Positions 26,802 through 35,336 of a stretch of DNA of 64,000 nucleotides are shown here, piece after piece. The notes under the pieces were generated by a model. That model ran no database searches. It was not told where the DNA came from and worked only from the letters and a program-made list of their open reading frames with translations. How positions within the stretch are numbered: position 1 is the first letter of the stretch; every line of letters starts with the position of its first letter. The translations under genes and the position numbers were made by a program. The DNA comes from Hyphomonas neptunium ATCC 15444 (lineage in GTDB: Bacteria > Pseudomonadota > Alphaproteobacteria > Caulobacterales > Hyphomonadaceae): positions 186,001 to 250,000 of the forward strand of contig NC_008358.1 of the NCBI RefSeq assembly GCF_000013025.1, in the 5' to 3' direction.

Positions 26802-26838
26802 TGGCCCGGTGGCGAGGTGCTTCCGGGCCAATCTTTTT
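26802..26838 (+). terminator. Intrinsic terminator or attenuator between receptor and acylase genes
   Basis: TGGCCCGG/CCGGGCCA (26802-26809, 26823-26830) with a 13-base loop, followed by ATCTTTTT. Positioned 12 bases after the receptor stop, 40 bases before the acylase start. It could lower expression of the downstream enzyme genes relative to the receptor. Confidence 0.65.
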
Positions 26839-26877
26839 ACGACAGTCATGACAAGAATAAATGAGAGGATTTAAGGG

Positions 26878-29022
26878 ATGAGACATATCAGGCTGTTTGC
26901 GGCGGCATTTCTTGTCGCGGCCCAGGTCGGGCTTGCGGCATGCGCCAGTGACGCAGGTATGGCGCTCGCGCCGCCCGAAGAGGCAGCGCCGCCGGCGGCG
27001 GAAGCCGAAATCCTTTGGGACACGTATGGCGTTCCCCACATTTATGGTCCGGATGCGGAATCAGTTTTCTATGGATATGGCTGGGCTCAGGTCGCCAGCC
27101 ACGCCAACACGGTGCTCCGGCTCTATGGAGAAGCGCGTGGCAAGGGTGCCGAGTATTGGGGCGCGGAGTATGAAGAGACCACCAAATGGCTGGTCAAGAA
27201 TGATGTGCCGGGCAGGGCTCAGCTTTGGTATGATGCCTACTCGCCAGAGTTCCGCGCCAAGCTTGATGCGTTTGCGGAGGGCATGAATGCCTATGCTGCG
27301 GCCAATCCCGAGGCCATTGATCCGGAGCTGCGCGTCGTGCTGCCCGTCAGCGGCGTGGATGTTGTCGCGCATGCGCACCGCCTGATGAATTTTGTCTATG
27401 TGGCGTCTCCCGGCCGCGTGGCAGGGGAGGGCGATCCGCCTGACCTCTCCGAACAGGGGTCGAATACATGGGCGATTTCCGGTTCGAAAACGGCATCCGG
27501 CAATACGATGCTGTTGCAGAACCCGCACCTGCCCTGGGGCACGGGCTATTTCATTTATTATGAGGCGCACCTCAACGGCCCGGACTTTGAAATCTATGGC
27601 GCCACACAGATCGGCCTGCCGGTGATCCGGTTTGCTTTCAATCAGCAGATGGGTATTTCCAACACCGTGAACGGCATGGTGGGCGCAACGACCTATGAGC
27701 TGACGCTGAAGGACAATGGCTACCTCTTTGACGGCGAAGTTTTGCCTTTTGATGTCCGTGAGACGTCCTACAAGCTGCGCCAGGATGACGGCACCCTGCT
27801 GGACGTGCCGGTGTCTGTGCGGTCGACCGTACACGGGCCCGTGTTTGAAAAGGCAGATGGCAAGACCATCGCGCTGCGGGTTGCAGGGCTCGATCGCGGT
27901 GGAATGCTGGAGCAGTATTTCGACATGGTCACGTCCGACAGCCATGAAGAATTCCAGTCTGCCATGAGCCGTCTGCAGGTGCCGACGTTCAATATTTCCT
28001 ATGCCGACCGGGACGGGCATATCGAGTATATTTTCAATGGCATCGCGCCCAAACGCCCTTCAGGCGATATTGCCTTCTGGCAGGGGCTCGTGCCCGGAGA
28101 CACGTCTGAATATCTGTGGACCGACATTCATTCGTTTGAAGATCTGCCGCGGGTAACAGATCCGGAAACCGGCTTCATTCAGAACTCCAATGACCCGCCT
28201 TGGGAGGCGACCTATCCGGTCGCTTACAAGCCTGAGGACTACCCAGCCTACTTTGCGCCGCGCACACCGCTTTCCATGCGGGCGCAGGAGTCGATCCGCA
28301 TGATGACAGAAGCGGAAGACCTGACGCTGGACGAACTTGTAACGTTGAAGCTCTCCGCCAATGCGCTGATGGCAGACCGGGTGCTGCCCGATCTGCTGGC
28401 TGCGGCGGCGAGTGATCCAGATTCGGATATGCAGGCAGCGGTGAAAGTGCTGTCCGAATGGGATCGCACATTCTCCAGCGAAAATCGCGCCGGGGTCCTG
28501 TTTGAGGAATGGGGCAAGCTGTTTGCTGGCCCGCGCATGACCGGTCAGTCCGGATTTGCCGTGCCCTGGTCGGCAGATGATCCGATCAATACGCCCTCCG
28601 GCTTGAAAGATCCGGCGGCCTCTGTCGAGCTTCTTCGTCAGGCCATCGCCTCGACCAAGGAGAAGTATGGTCAGATCGATCCGGTCTATGGAGATGTGTC
28701 GCGCTTCATCCTTGAAGATGTGGATGTGCCGGGGCTCGGCGGATACGGGAACCTGGGCGCGTTCCATGTGATTACCTGGTCGGACCCGAATGCAGACGGC
28801 GTGCGCACGCCTAACCATGGCGAGACCTGGGTGGCGATGATCGAGTTTTCCACGCCGGTAAAGGCTTATGGCCTCATGAGCTATGGGAACTCCCGGCAGC
28901 CCGGCACGAGCCACTACAGCGATCAGCTCAACATGCTGTCAGAGGAAAAGTACCGCGAACTCTGGCTGCAACGCGAGCAGGTGGAAGCCAACCTGGCAGA
29001 GCGCACTCCGCTCAACCGATAG
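26878..29022 (+). CDS. Penicillin acylase/AHL acylase-family Ntn hydrolase, predicted lipoprotein
   Basis: A 714-residue penicillin-amidase (S45) family protein. The signal peptide ends in LAAC (Cys22), suggesting lipid attachment. [10 protein letters not shown] near residue 48 and [19 protein letters not shown] are family hallmarks of the alpha chain. Ser195 in EQGSNTWAI is the expected N-terminal nucleophile of the beta chain after self-cleavage, followed by LQNPHLPW. These periplasmic enzymes cleave amide bonds of beta-lactams, acyl-homoserine lactones or related N-acyl compounds. Placement after a signalling TonB receptor suggests it processes the imported ligand; the substrate is not known. 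Confidence 0.85.
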   Translation: MRHIRLFAAAFLVAAQVGLAACASDAGMALAPPEEAAPPAAEAEILWDTYGVPHIYGPDAESVFYGYGWAQVASHANTVLRLYGEARGKGAEYWGAEYEETTKWLVKNDVPGRAQLWYDAYSPEFRAKLDAFAEGMNAYAAANPEAIDPELRVVLPVSGVDVVAHAHRLMNFVYVASPGRVAGEGDPPDLSEQGSNTWAISGSKTASGNTMLLQNPHLPWGTGYFIYYEAHLNGPDFEIYGATQIGLPVIRFAFNQQMGISNTVNGMVGATTYELTLKDNGYLFDGEVLPFDVRETSYKLRQDDGTLLDVPVSVRSTVHGPVFEKADGKTIALRVAGLDRGGMLEQYFDMVTSDSHEEFQSAMSRLQVPTFNISYADRDGHIEYIFNGIAPKRPSGDIAFWQGLVPGDTSEYLWTDIHSFEDLPRVTDPETGFIQNSNDPPWEATYPVAYKPEDYPAYFAPRTPLSMRAQESIRMMTEAEDLTLDELVTLKLSANALMADRVLPDLLAAAASDPDSDMQAAVKVLSEWDRTFSSENRAGVLFEEWGKLFAGPRMTGQSGFAVPWSADDPINTPSGLKDPAASVELLRQAIASTKEKYGQIDPVYGDVSRFILEDVDVPGLGGYGNLGAFHVITWSDPNADGVRTPNHGETWVAMIEFSTPVKAYGLMSYGNSRQPGTSHYSDQLNMLSEEKYRELWLQREQVEANLAERTPLNR

Positions 29023-29043
29023 TCCCAATACGGATATACCGAG

Positions 29044-30600
29044 ATGAAACACTATCTGAAATACTTGCCTGCGGTTCTGCCGCTTATAGCGGCAGCCTGC
29101 GCGGCGGCGCCGGAAACTCCGCAACTGGCGCCCGGCAACGCGCCGGTGGTGGATGTACCTGTGGCGCCGGAAGCGGCGGAGACGGTATCCCCGGCGCTGT
29201 CTTTTGTATCAGTCCAGCCCGAGCTTTTTGGTGTGGCCGGATCGCTCTCGAATGTGTGGGCGGACTTTGACCGGGATGGCCAGCTTGATCTGGCCGTGTC
29301 GCTGAAGGGCGGCGCTGTGCGGCTTTACAGGCAGGATGATGGGGTGTTCACAAGCGTGGGTGAGGCGCTGGGATTGCCTGTTTCGGGCCCGGAATTCCGG
29401 GGCTTGAGCTGGGGTGATTATGACGAGGACGGCTATCCTGACCTGCTCGCGGGCGCAACGTCTCCAGAAGAACTGAGCCGTGTTTTCCGGAACGATGCCG
29501 GGACGGGTTTTGTGGATGTGTCCGCAGAGCTTGGCCTTACCATTCCGGGCCGGTCAGCGCGCCAGACCAACTGGATCGACTATGACAATGATGGTGATCT
29601 GGATGTTTATTCGGCCAACCGTGCGGGTACGAACAAGCTGTTCGAAAACACCGGAGGTGTGTTTGCGGAAGTATTTGTGGGCGAGGGCCCAAGCGATGAG
29701 CGTCCAACGGTCGGAGCTTGCTGGTTCGATTATAATCTGGATGGGCGGCTTGATCTCTTCCTTGCCAACCAGTCCGGCGCTGAAGACGCCGTCTGGAAAA
29801 ATGACATTTCCGGCTTCACCGATGTGGCTTCTGAAGCCGGTATAATCACTACCGGGCGCACGAAGCAGGAAGGCGGCGTTGGCTGCGCGGTCGGAGATTT
29901 CGACAATGATGGCCGGCTGGACATCTATTTCATCAATTATGGCGCCAACAAGCTCTACCGGAACACCGGCGAAGGCGGGTTCGAGGATGTCACCGAAGCC
30001 TCAGGAGTTGCAGACCCCGACCATGCGGTCGGCGGCGATTGGGGCGACTTCAACAATGACGGATTTCTCGACCTGTTCGTCGTGGGATATGAGGGGCCGT
30101 TCGGCGAGCAGGTACCTGTCAACTATCTGTACCTGAATGACGGGCAGGGGGGCTTCTCCAATATCCTGCCACTCGATCACCCGATCAATGCCGGCGATCA
30201 TGGTGTGATATGGGTAGACTATGATCTTGATGGCGCGCTCGATCTTTCGCTGACGGATGGCTACGGACCGGAGGGCGGACATTTCGTGTTCCGGAACGAA
30301 CTCGGTGCCGGGACGGGACTGAATGTCATGGTGCTGAATTCTGCGGGACTTCGCGTTGTTCCGGGTGCGGAAGTTCGCCTGTATGACGCGGCCGGCGACA
30401 TTCTTGCGACCCGCCTGGTTCACACCGGAGGCGGCTATAACGCGCAGAGCGCTGTTCCCGTACATTTCGGCCTGAAGGACGCCGAGTCCGTGACTGTGGA
30501 GGTGACGTTTCTGACTGCGCAGGGACGCGTCACTCAGAAAGTGACAGGGGTCGATCCGGTAGAATGGGCAGGCAAGGCGCTGGTTGTTCAGCAAGAATAA
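29044..30600 (+). CDS. FG-GAP/VCBS-repeat protein with ASPIC/UnbV domain (CRTAC1-like)
   Basis: A 518-residue exported protein with a lipoprotein-like signal (LIAAAC at 14-19). At least seven calcium-loop repeats of the type DxDxDG are visible (DFDRDGQLDL, DYDEDGYPDL, DYDNDGDLDV, DYNLDGRLDL, DFDNDGRLDI, DFNNDGFLDL, DYDLDGALDL), giving an integrin-like beta-propeller. The C-terminal GGGYNAQSAVPVHFGL is the ASPIC/UnbV signature. Such proteins are surface-exposed binding modules. It follows the acylase by 21 bases and is probably cotranscribed, perhaps helping capture substrate. Confidence 0.85.
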   Translation: MKHYLKYLPAVLPLIAAACAAAPETPQLAPGNAPVVDVPVAPEAAETVSPALSFVSVQPELFGVAGSLSNVWADFDRDGQLDLAVSLKGGAVRLYRQDDGVFTSVGEALGLPVSGPEFRGLSWGDYDEDGYPDLLAGATSPEELSRVFRNDAGTGFVDVSAELGLTIPGRSARQTNWIDYDNDGDLDVYSANRAGTNKLFENTGGVFAEVFVGEGPSDERPTVGACWFDYNLDGRLDLFLANQSGAEDAVWKNDISGFTDVASEAGIITTGRTKQEGGVGCAVGDFDNDGRLDIYFINYGANKLYRNTGEGGFEDVTEASGVADPDHAVGGDWGDFNNDGFLDLFVVGYEGPFGEQVPVNYLYLNDGQGGFSNILPLDHPINAGDHGVIWVDYDLDGALDLSLTDGYGPEGGHFVFRNELGAGTGLNVMVLNSAGLRVVPGAEVRLYDAAGDILATRLVHTGGGYNAQSAVPVHFGLKDAESVTVEVTFLTAQGRVTQKVTGVDPVEWAGKALVVQQE

Positions 30601-30626
30601 CCGGGGACGTGCGATCAATGCTCATG

Positions 30627-30662
30627 GCTTGGTGCTCCTCGCGGGCGCCAAGCTTATTTTTG
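30627..30662 (+). terminator. Intrinsic terminator after the FG-GAP gene
   Basis: GCTTGGTGC/GCGCCAAGC (30627-30635, 30645-30653, one wobble pair), loop of 9, then TTATTTTTG. It overlaps the 3' end of the convergent small gene at 30654. Confidence 0.65.
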
Positions 30663-31025
30663 ATCTATTACGCCCGCGGGACATTTTCCTTCCGCAACAA
30701 GCCGTGCGCGATAGTCGCGCCCATGTTGTTCGCGCCAGGCATCGGCGTCGGCTTTGCCAGCCACGTTGAGGCGTTCGGCATACTCCGCTTCCATAGCGCG
30801 CCGCTCGGGGCCGGGGCCCGAATCCGCAAAGCAACGGCTAGAAATGGTATTTGATCCGCTTTCTCCGCCGGCAATATCGCCCGATAATTTATTCGCGATC
30901 ACGCCTGTCGCTGTTTGACCCTGGGGCGTTGTGTCAACCGGCGCATATTGCGCAACGGCCGAACTGCAGGAGAGCATAAAGGCTAGCGGCAATGCATGCG
31001 CGAGCTTTCGGGAATATTCAGCCAT
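30654..31025 (-). CDS. Small exported protein of unknown function
   Basis: A 123-residue protein starting at ATG 31025 with AGGAG 8 bases upstream. The signal peptide (LPLAFMLSCSSAVAQ) suggests export, probably to the periplasm; the mature part is hydrophilic with TATGVIANKL and two Cys (ISSRCF and GKCPAG) that could form a disulfide. The open frame extends upstream to 31175 but that part overlaps the tRNA and is not coding. I recognise no family. It is a monocistronic gene between convergent neighbours. Confidence 0.6.
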   Translation of the reverse strand: MAEYSRKLAHALPLAFMLSCSSAVAQYAPVDTTPQGQTATGVIANKLSGDIAGGESGSNTISSRCFADSGPGPERRAMEAEYAERLNVAGKADADAWREQHGRDYRARLVAEGKCPAGVIDQK

Positions 31026-31163
31026 GAACTTCTCCTGATCTACGCCCCATGAGCGCCCCACCTGCGATTTTAAGCAGGTCAGTGGTCGCAATATAGGTAT
31101 CTGGGGATGAACATTCGCCAACAGGCGCGCCTGGCTCAGTCGAGTTTCCGGGCTTTGGGACCA

Positions 31164-31240
31164 TGGTGCACCCAAGAGGATTTGAACCTCTGACCTTTGC
31201 CTTCGGAGGGCAACGCTCTATCCAGCTGAGCTATGGGTGC
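31164..31240 (-). tRNA. tRNA-Arg(CCG)
   Basis: Full cloverleaf on the minus strand: acceptor GCACCCA/TGGGTGC, D-arm TAGCTCAGCTGGATAGAGC, anticodon stem TTGCC/GGCAA with loop CTCCGAA (anticodon CCG, reading CGG), T-arm AGAGGTTCAAATCCTCT and an encoded CCA. A possible promoter lies just upstream (TTGCGC, 16 bases, ATAAAT). Confidence 0.95.
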
Positions 31241-31377
31241 CGCGCAGGGGGTATTTATGCGAAGCTTGAGGGCGGCGCAACCGCGATTGCCTGATGCCGG
31301 GCATAGACGGGCTGGGGCGGCGCTCTCTATGGTGTCTTCAGCAATTGCATGACCTGCCCAGAAAGGCTCCGCTGACG

Positions 31378-32400
31378 ATGAAGCTGCCCTTTGCCGATAC
31401 TCTCCTGGCCAGCTGCGCCCTGATTTTTCTGGTGGGGTGCCAGCCGTCAAACATTGATGAGGCGCCCGCTGAGGCTAGCCCGGCTGTGGCAGGGGAGGCC
31501 TGCGATGCTGCGCGGCGGGCAGAGATGCGCACCGTTCGGCCGGGGCTTGAGGCAGCGGCGCTGGAAGCTGCGCGCGCCAGCCGTGGCGACGGGGCGCCCG
31601 CGCTCTGGACGCTGCGCGATGACGATACGACCATCAATTTTCTGGGAACGGTCCACCTTCTGCGCCCGGAACTTGAGTGGCAGACGCCAGAGATCGAGGC
31701 GGCAATCGCCGGCGCGGACACTGTGGTTTTCGAGGCAGATACAACGAGCCCTGAAGCCCAGCGCGAGTTGATGAAGTTCTACACGACCCAGGGGTTTTTT
31801 ACCGATGGGACGCAGCTGACGAGCCTCCTCTCGGACGCTGAGACGGCGGAACTTGAAGGGGCGCTTGAAAGTGTGGGGCTTCCCATCGAGGCGTTACTGC
31901 CGCACCGGCCGTGGATGGCCGCGGTCAACATCTCCGTGAAGCAGATGCTGGATGAGGGGTTTGATCCCGAAGCCGGCGTGGAGCAGGTGATTGAGCGCGC
32001 TGCCGTGGCCCAGGGCGCTGACTTTGCGTATCTGGAAACGGTCCAGCAGCAGCTGGGCGGCTTGGCCGGCCTCAGCCATTGCGAGCAGGTCGACTTCCTG
32101 ATGGCGACGGTGGACGGCATCGGGGAAGGCGCAGGCGCGCTGGACCTGCTGGTGGATGAGTGGGCTGACGGGGACGTGACCGGCCTCGGCCTGATGATGG
32201 CCAATCCGGAAATGCTGGGGTCTCAGCCGATCTATGATGTGATGATGACCGACCGGAACGAACGCTGGGTGCCGCAGATTACTGCCATGCTGGATCAGCC
32301 GGGCACGATCCTGATTGCCGTTGGCGCGGGCCACCTGGCCGGTGAAGACAGTGTCATCAAGATGCTGCGCGACGAGGGTTATACGGTCGAGGGGCCGTAA
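31378..32400 (+). CDS. TraB/GumN family lipoprotein
   Basis: A 340-residue protein with a lipobox (FLVGC, Cys21). The TraB/GumN domain is marked by FLGTVHLLRPELEW and ADTVVFEADTTSPEAQ near the start, and by the C-terminal GAGHLAGEDSVIKMLRDEGYTVE. The family is related to Tiki-type metalloproteases through its two GxxH-type motifs, so a membrane-anchored peptidase role is plausible but unproven. An in-frame ATG at 31294 precedes it, but 31378 begins the signal peptide. It ends 6 bases from the convergent hisN-like gene. Confidence 0.8.
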   Translation: MKLPFADTLLASCALIFLVGCQPSNIDEAPAEASPAVAGEACDAARRAEMRTVRPGLEAAALEAARASRGDGAPALWTLRDDDTTINFLGTVHLLRPELEWQTPEIEAAIAGADTVVFEADTTSPEAQRELMKFYTTQGFFTDGTQLTSLLSDAETAELEGALESVGLPIEALLPHRPWMAAVNISVKQMLDEGFDPEAGVEQVIERAAVAQGADFAYLETVQQQLGGLAGLSHCEQVDFLMATVDGIGEGAGALDLLVDEWADGDVTGLGLMMANPEMLGSQPIYDVMMTDRNERWVPQITAMLDQPGTILIAVGAGHLAGEDSVIKMLRDEGYTVEGP

Positions 32401-32406
32401 GGCCGC

Positions 32407-33219
32407 TCAGTCTGCCGCGCGGCGCAGGGCGAGCAGCGCCTGAGCGAGAATGCCCTGGCTGGCGGCGCAGACGATCTGCCCGCCGAGCGCTGGTGGTTCG
32501 CCTCGCCAGTTTGTAGCAAGGCCGCCCGCGCCACGAACAACAGGGATAAGCGCGGCCACATCCCAGGCCTTGAGGCCCGACTCGGCGACCAGATCCAGCG
32601 TGCCCCCGGCAATGCGGGCGTAGGCATAGGCATCAAGCCCGTAGCGGGCGATCCGCGCGGTGGCGCGCAGATGGTTCCATGCGCCCTGTTCGGGCGGGGT
32701 GAAGATGAAGGGATCGGTTGTCGCGATGGTGGCGGTGCGCAGGTCGGGATTGCCTGAAACTCTGATCGGGAACGTGCCCTCTGGAGTTTGCATCTCTGCG
32801 CCGCCGGGCCAGCCGAGATAGCGCTCGCCCACCACAGGCTGGTCGATAACGCCGATCACCGGAACGCCCTCGGGGTTCACGAGGGCAATGAGCGTGGTCC
32901 AGACAGGCAGGCCGGCGACGAAGGCGCGCGTGCCGTCGATTGGGTCAAAATACCAGCGCCAGCCGCTGGTTGAGGCGGTTTCCGGGAATTCCTCGCCCGT
33001 GACGCCGTCATCCGGGCGCTGCGTGGAAATGAGAGCGCGCATCGCCAGTTCGGCGGCGCGGTCTGCTTCAGTCACGGGGTCGAAGCCGGATTTTTCCGTG
33101 CCGGATTTATGATCGACGGCGTCCAGATTCCGGAAATGCGGGCGGATGGCGGCCCATGCGGCATCAGCGAGCCGGCGGGCGAGGGCGATGTCGTCTGCGA
33201 TATTTCGGATAGAGGTCAT
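32407..33219 (-). CDS. hisN: Inositol monophosphatase-family protein, probable histidinol-phosphatase
   Basis: A 270-residue lithium-sensitive phosphatase-family enzyme with TGEEFPET (metal-binding Glu), FDPIDGTRAFVAG (the DPIDGT metal motif) and AWDVAALIPVVRGAGG (second motif, conserved Asp). The DPIDGTRAF(V/I)xGxPxWxTLI pattern is that of the HisN-type histidinol-phosphatases of actinobacteria and alphaproteobacteria, which hydrolyse histidinol phosphate in histidine synthesis. Inositol monophosphatase activity cannot be excluded. It is not next to other his genes here. Confidence 0.8.
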   Translation of the reverse strand: MTSIRNIADDIALARRLADAAWAAIRPHFRNLDAVDHKSGTEKSGFDPVTEADRAAELAMRALISTQRPDDGVTGEEFPETASTSGWRWYFDPIDGTRAFVAGLPVWTTLIALVNPEGVPVIGVIDQPVVGERYLGWPGGAEMQTPEGTFPIRVSGNPDLRTATIATTDPFIFTPPEQGAWNHLRATARIARYGLDAYAYARIAGGTLDLVAESGLKAWDVAALIPVVRGAGGLATNWRGEPPALGGQIVCAASQGILAQALLALRRAAD

Positions 33220-33251
33220 GGGCGAGGCGATGCCCCGCCCATGAGATCAGG

Positions 33252-33650
33252 TCAAGCAGCGCCGGTGCTGGAAGTGTCCTGCTCCAGGGCTTTGGCAAGC
33301 TCCAGCAGGCGGCGGCGCGGGCGCTCGCTCAGGCGGTAGTACGCACGCACCAGCTCCAGGGTTTCCTTCTGGGAGAGGATGTCGCCTTCCATCTGTTCGG
33401 CGTCATTGGCCGCGTTTGGCACGGTGCCGGGCACAACCATGCCATCATAGAAGTACTGGACGGACACATTCATTGCCCGAGCCAGATCATACAGGCGCGA
33501 GGCGGTGATGCGGTTTGCGCCACACTCGTATTTCTGGATTTGCTGGAAGCGCACGCCCACCTGGGACGCCAGATCCTGCTGTGTCATGCCAAGCAGGCGG
33601 CGGCGGCGGCGCAGGCGCTTGCCAACGTGCAGGTCAGTTTCGTCAGCCAT
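33252..33650 (-). CDS. XRE-family HTH transcriptional regulator
   Basis: A 132-residue DNA-binding protein with a Cro/C1-type helix-turn-helix at about residues 8-62 (RRRRRLLGMTQQDLASQVGVRFQQIQKYE), of a kind common in alphaproteobacteria. The C-terminal half (LSQKETLELVRAYYRLSERPRRRLLELAKAL) is helical and probably for dimerisation. ATG at 33650 follows a GAGAGG ribosome site. No clear target is visible; it lies between hisN and an intergenic region containing a candidate sRNA. Confidence 0.85.
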   Translation of the reverse strand: MADETDLHVGKRLRRRRRLLGMTQQDLASQVGVRFQQIQKYECGANRITASRLYDLARAMNVSVQYFYDGMVVPGTVPNAANDAEQMEGDILSQKETLELVRAYYRLSERPRRRLLELAKALEQDTSSTGAA

Positions 33651-33796
33651 GATCCCTCTCCATTCTGGCGGGACCACCAATCAGTCCCAAAACAGGATAT
33701 TCGCGCAGTTTCTACGCAAATGCCGTGCCGGGACGCCGAAACTGCCCGAACATTGGGCAGAAAAGAGGGGGTGGCAGGGGTGCGGCGAATAGGTTC

Positions 33797-33823
33797 TTGG
33801 TCGTTTGTGCATCGCAACATAAT
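33797..33823 (+). promoter_or_regulatory. Candidate promoter for the 33830 sRNA
   Basis: TTGGTC (33797-33802) and CATAAT (33818-33823) with a 15-base spacer, a little short. Transcription would begin about base 33830, right at the first hairpin of the candidate sRNA. Confidence 0.35.
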
Positions 33824-33829
33824 CTGACC

Positions 33830-33905
33830 TTGCACTTCGGTGCAGACGCCTCTGGCGTTTCCTCCCTTTGACTTTGGCCGCGCCTGAGGGCGCGGCCTTT
33901 TTTCT
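33830..33905 (+). ncRNA. Candidate small RNA with UUCG hairpin, CCUCCC linker and terminator
   Basis: No plus-strand gene precedes the terminator at 33876-33905, so it must end an unannotated transcript. Reading from 33830 there are TGCAC-TTCG-GTGCA (33831-33844, an extra-stable UUCG tetraloop), ACGCC-TCT-GGCGT (33846-33858), a single-stranded stretch with CCTCCC (33861-33866) that is complementary to ribosome binding sites, and GGCCGCGCC/GGCGCGGCC followed by seven T residues. This three-module layout is typical of trans-acting bacterial sRNA. It is about 75 bases long. No family match could be tested. Confidence 0.5.
33876..33905 (+). terminator. Strong intrinsic terminator
   Basis: GGCCGCGCC (33876-33884), loop TGAG, GGCGCGGCC (33889-33897), then a run of T from 33898. 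The T-run exists only on the plus strand, facing away from the minus-strand genes on both sides, which is the main reason for proposing the sRNA. Confidence 0.75.
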
Positions 33906-33922
33906 TTCCGGTCAGGGAGTTG

Positions 33923-34897
33923 CTATCGCTCGGTTAGCTCACGGATGGCGGCAATCATCTCGACGATGACGGCGTCCATGATCGGGCGAAGGGCCGAAAA
34001 GCCGCCAGCGCGGGTAATTGCCTGCTCGTCCATATAGAGGCCGCGATTGATTTCGATCTGAATGGCATGAATGCCGCGTTTCGGGCGGCCATAGCGCCGG
34101 GTGGTATATCCCCCGGCATAGGGTGCGTTGCGCGCCACAGTCAGCCCGTGATTGCGGAAAACCCGCTCCAGACGGTTTACCAAGCGGGCATCACTGCTTG
34201 ATCCGAAGCGATCGCCCAGGACAATGTCGGTCAAATTGCGCCGGCCAGGCTGTACCGATGGCATCGAGTGGCAATCCACGAGCAATGCCCGGCCATGCCG
34301 GGTTCGCTGCGCGTCGAGCAGGCCCGATAGCTGGCCATGATAGACATCATGGATACCCGACAGGCGTCGTTCTCCCTCCGCCTTGTACAGGAGCCGGCTG
34401 TAAATCGCTTCGCCCCGCGCGCCGACCCTGGGCAAGCAGCCAAGACCTGCTTCAACGCGCGGCGTGGGCAGGGCGCAGGCCCGAGGTGGGCCGTCATGAA
34501 ACATGGCGGGATCGAGTTCGTGGGGATCGCGGTTGAGGTCAACGACTGACCGCCCAAACCGCGCTGCGAGCAGGGTTCCGCCATGGTGAGGGGCGTTTGA
34601 AAACAGCTCGTCCACGAAGGCGTCTTCCGTTCTGCGGACATCCATCAAGGGGACGCAAAGCGCAGAGACCATTTCTTCAGGATAGTGGTTGCCCGAATGC
34701 GGACTTGCAAAAACGATCGGGGCGGCGTCAATTTGAGGCTCGGACAACAGGAAGGGGGCATCGAGCTCAGGCGGCTCGATGGGCGGTCCTTCATCAATCG
34801 TTAGGATGGGCGACGTATCGGGCATCTGCGCAATGGTTTGAAAATCGTTCGCAAGGTCAAGGCTTTTCAGTGTCGGCGTGTGGTGCCAGTCTTGCAA
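33923..34897 (-). CDS. N-formylglutamate amidohydrolase family protein
   Basis: A 324-residue protein with FASPHSGNHYP near residue 55, RRTEDAFVDELF, FGRSVVDLNRDPHELDP, VDCHSMPS and IEINRGLYMDEQ, the conserved metal- and substrate-binding stretches of N-formylglutamate amidohydrolases (HutG family), which in histidine catabolism release formate and glutamate. No other hut genes are nearby. The partnership with divergent cpdR is conserved in Caulobacter relatives, so a role outside histidine catabolism is possible. The start may be ATG 34897 or ATG 34825. Confidence 0.82.
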   Translation of the reverse strand: MQDWHHTPTLKSLDLANDFQTIAQMPDTSPILTIDEGPPIEPPELDAPFLLSEPQIDAAPIVFASPHSGNHYPEEMVSALCVPLMDVRRTEDAFVDELFSNAPHHGGTLLAARFGRSVVDLNRDPHELDPAMFHDGPPRACALPTPRVEAGLGCLPRVGARGEAIYSRLLYKAEGERRLSGIHDVYHGQLSGLLDAQRTRHGRALLVDCHSMPSVQPGRRNLTDIVLGDRFGSSSDARLVNRLERVFRNHGLTVARNAPYAGGYTTRRYGRPKRGIHAIQIEINRGLYMDEQAITRAGGFSALRPIMDAVIVEMIAAIRELTER

Positions 34898-34975
34898 GCC
34901 TTCGTGTTCACCGCCGATTTACCATCGGTAGGCTTAATGTGTTAAATGTATGAATCACATCACAGGGGACCCTGC

Positions 34976-35335
34976 GTGACCAAAATCCTGCTCGCTGAAG
35001 ATGATGATTCGATGCGCACCTTCCTGGCTTCGGCGCTGCGCAGGGCAGGGCACGATATTCAGGACTATGCGGACGGCGAAACAGCGCTCCAGGCGCTTGA
35101 ACGTGAAGTGTTCGATCTGCTGCTCACCGACATCGTGATGCCGGGCCTCGACGGGATCGAGCTTGCGCGCCGTGGCGCGGAACTCGATCCGGCGATGAAG
35201 ATCGTTTTCATCACCGGCTTTGCCGCCGTTGCCCTCTCCTCTGGCTCGCCGACACCGGCAGGCGCCAAGGTTCTCTCCAAGCCCTTCCACCTCCGCGAAA
35301 TCGTGGAAGAGGTAGACAAGGTTATGGCAGCCTAA
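34976..35335 (+). CDS. cpdR: Single-domain response regulator, CpdR-like
   Basis: A 119-residue receiver domain with no output domain: acidic pocket AEDDDS at 7-12, phosphoacceptor Asp52 in LLLTDIVMPG, the K of VLSKPFHLRE near residue 103. The FITGFAAVAL and SKPFHLREIVEEV stretches closely match Caulobacter CpdR, the adaptor that, when unphosphorylated, brings ClpXP to the cell pole to degrade cell-cycle proteins. The chain ends in AA. GTG at 34976 has AGGGGA upstream. It is controlled by the CckA-ChpT phosphorelay in relatives. Confidence 0.9.
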   Translation: MTKILLAEDDDSMRTFLASALRRAGHDIQDYADGETALQALEREVFDLLLTDIVMPGLDGIELARRGAELDPAMKIVFITGFAAVALSSGSPTPAGAKVLSKPFHLREIVEEVDKVMAA

Positions 35336-35336
35336 C

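Noticed and set aside
33217-33243. CATGGGCG/CGCCCATG palindrome at the hisN start
   Set aside because: Includes the start codon of hisN and has no T-run; could be an operator but the evidence is too thin to list.
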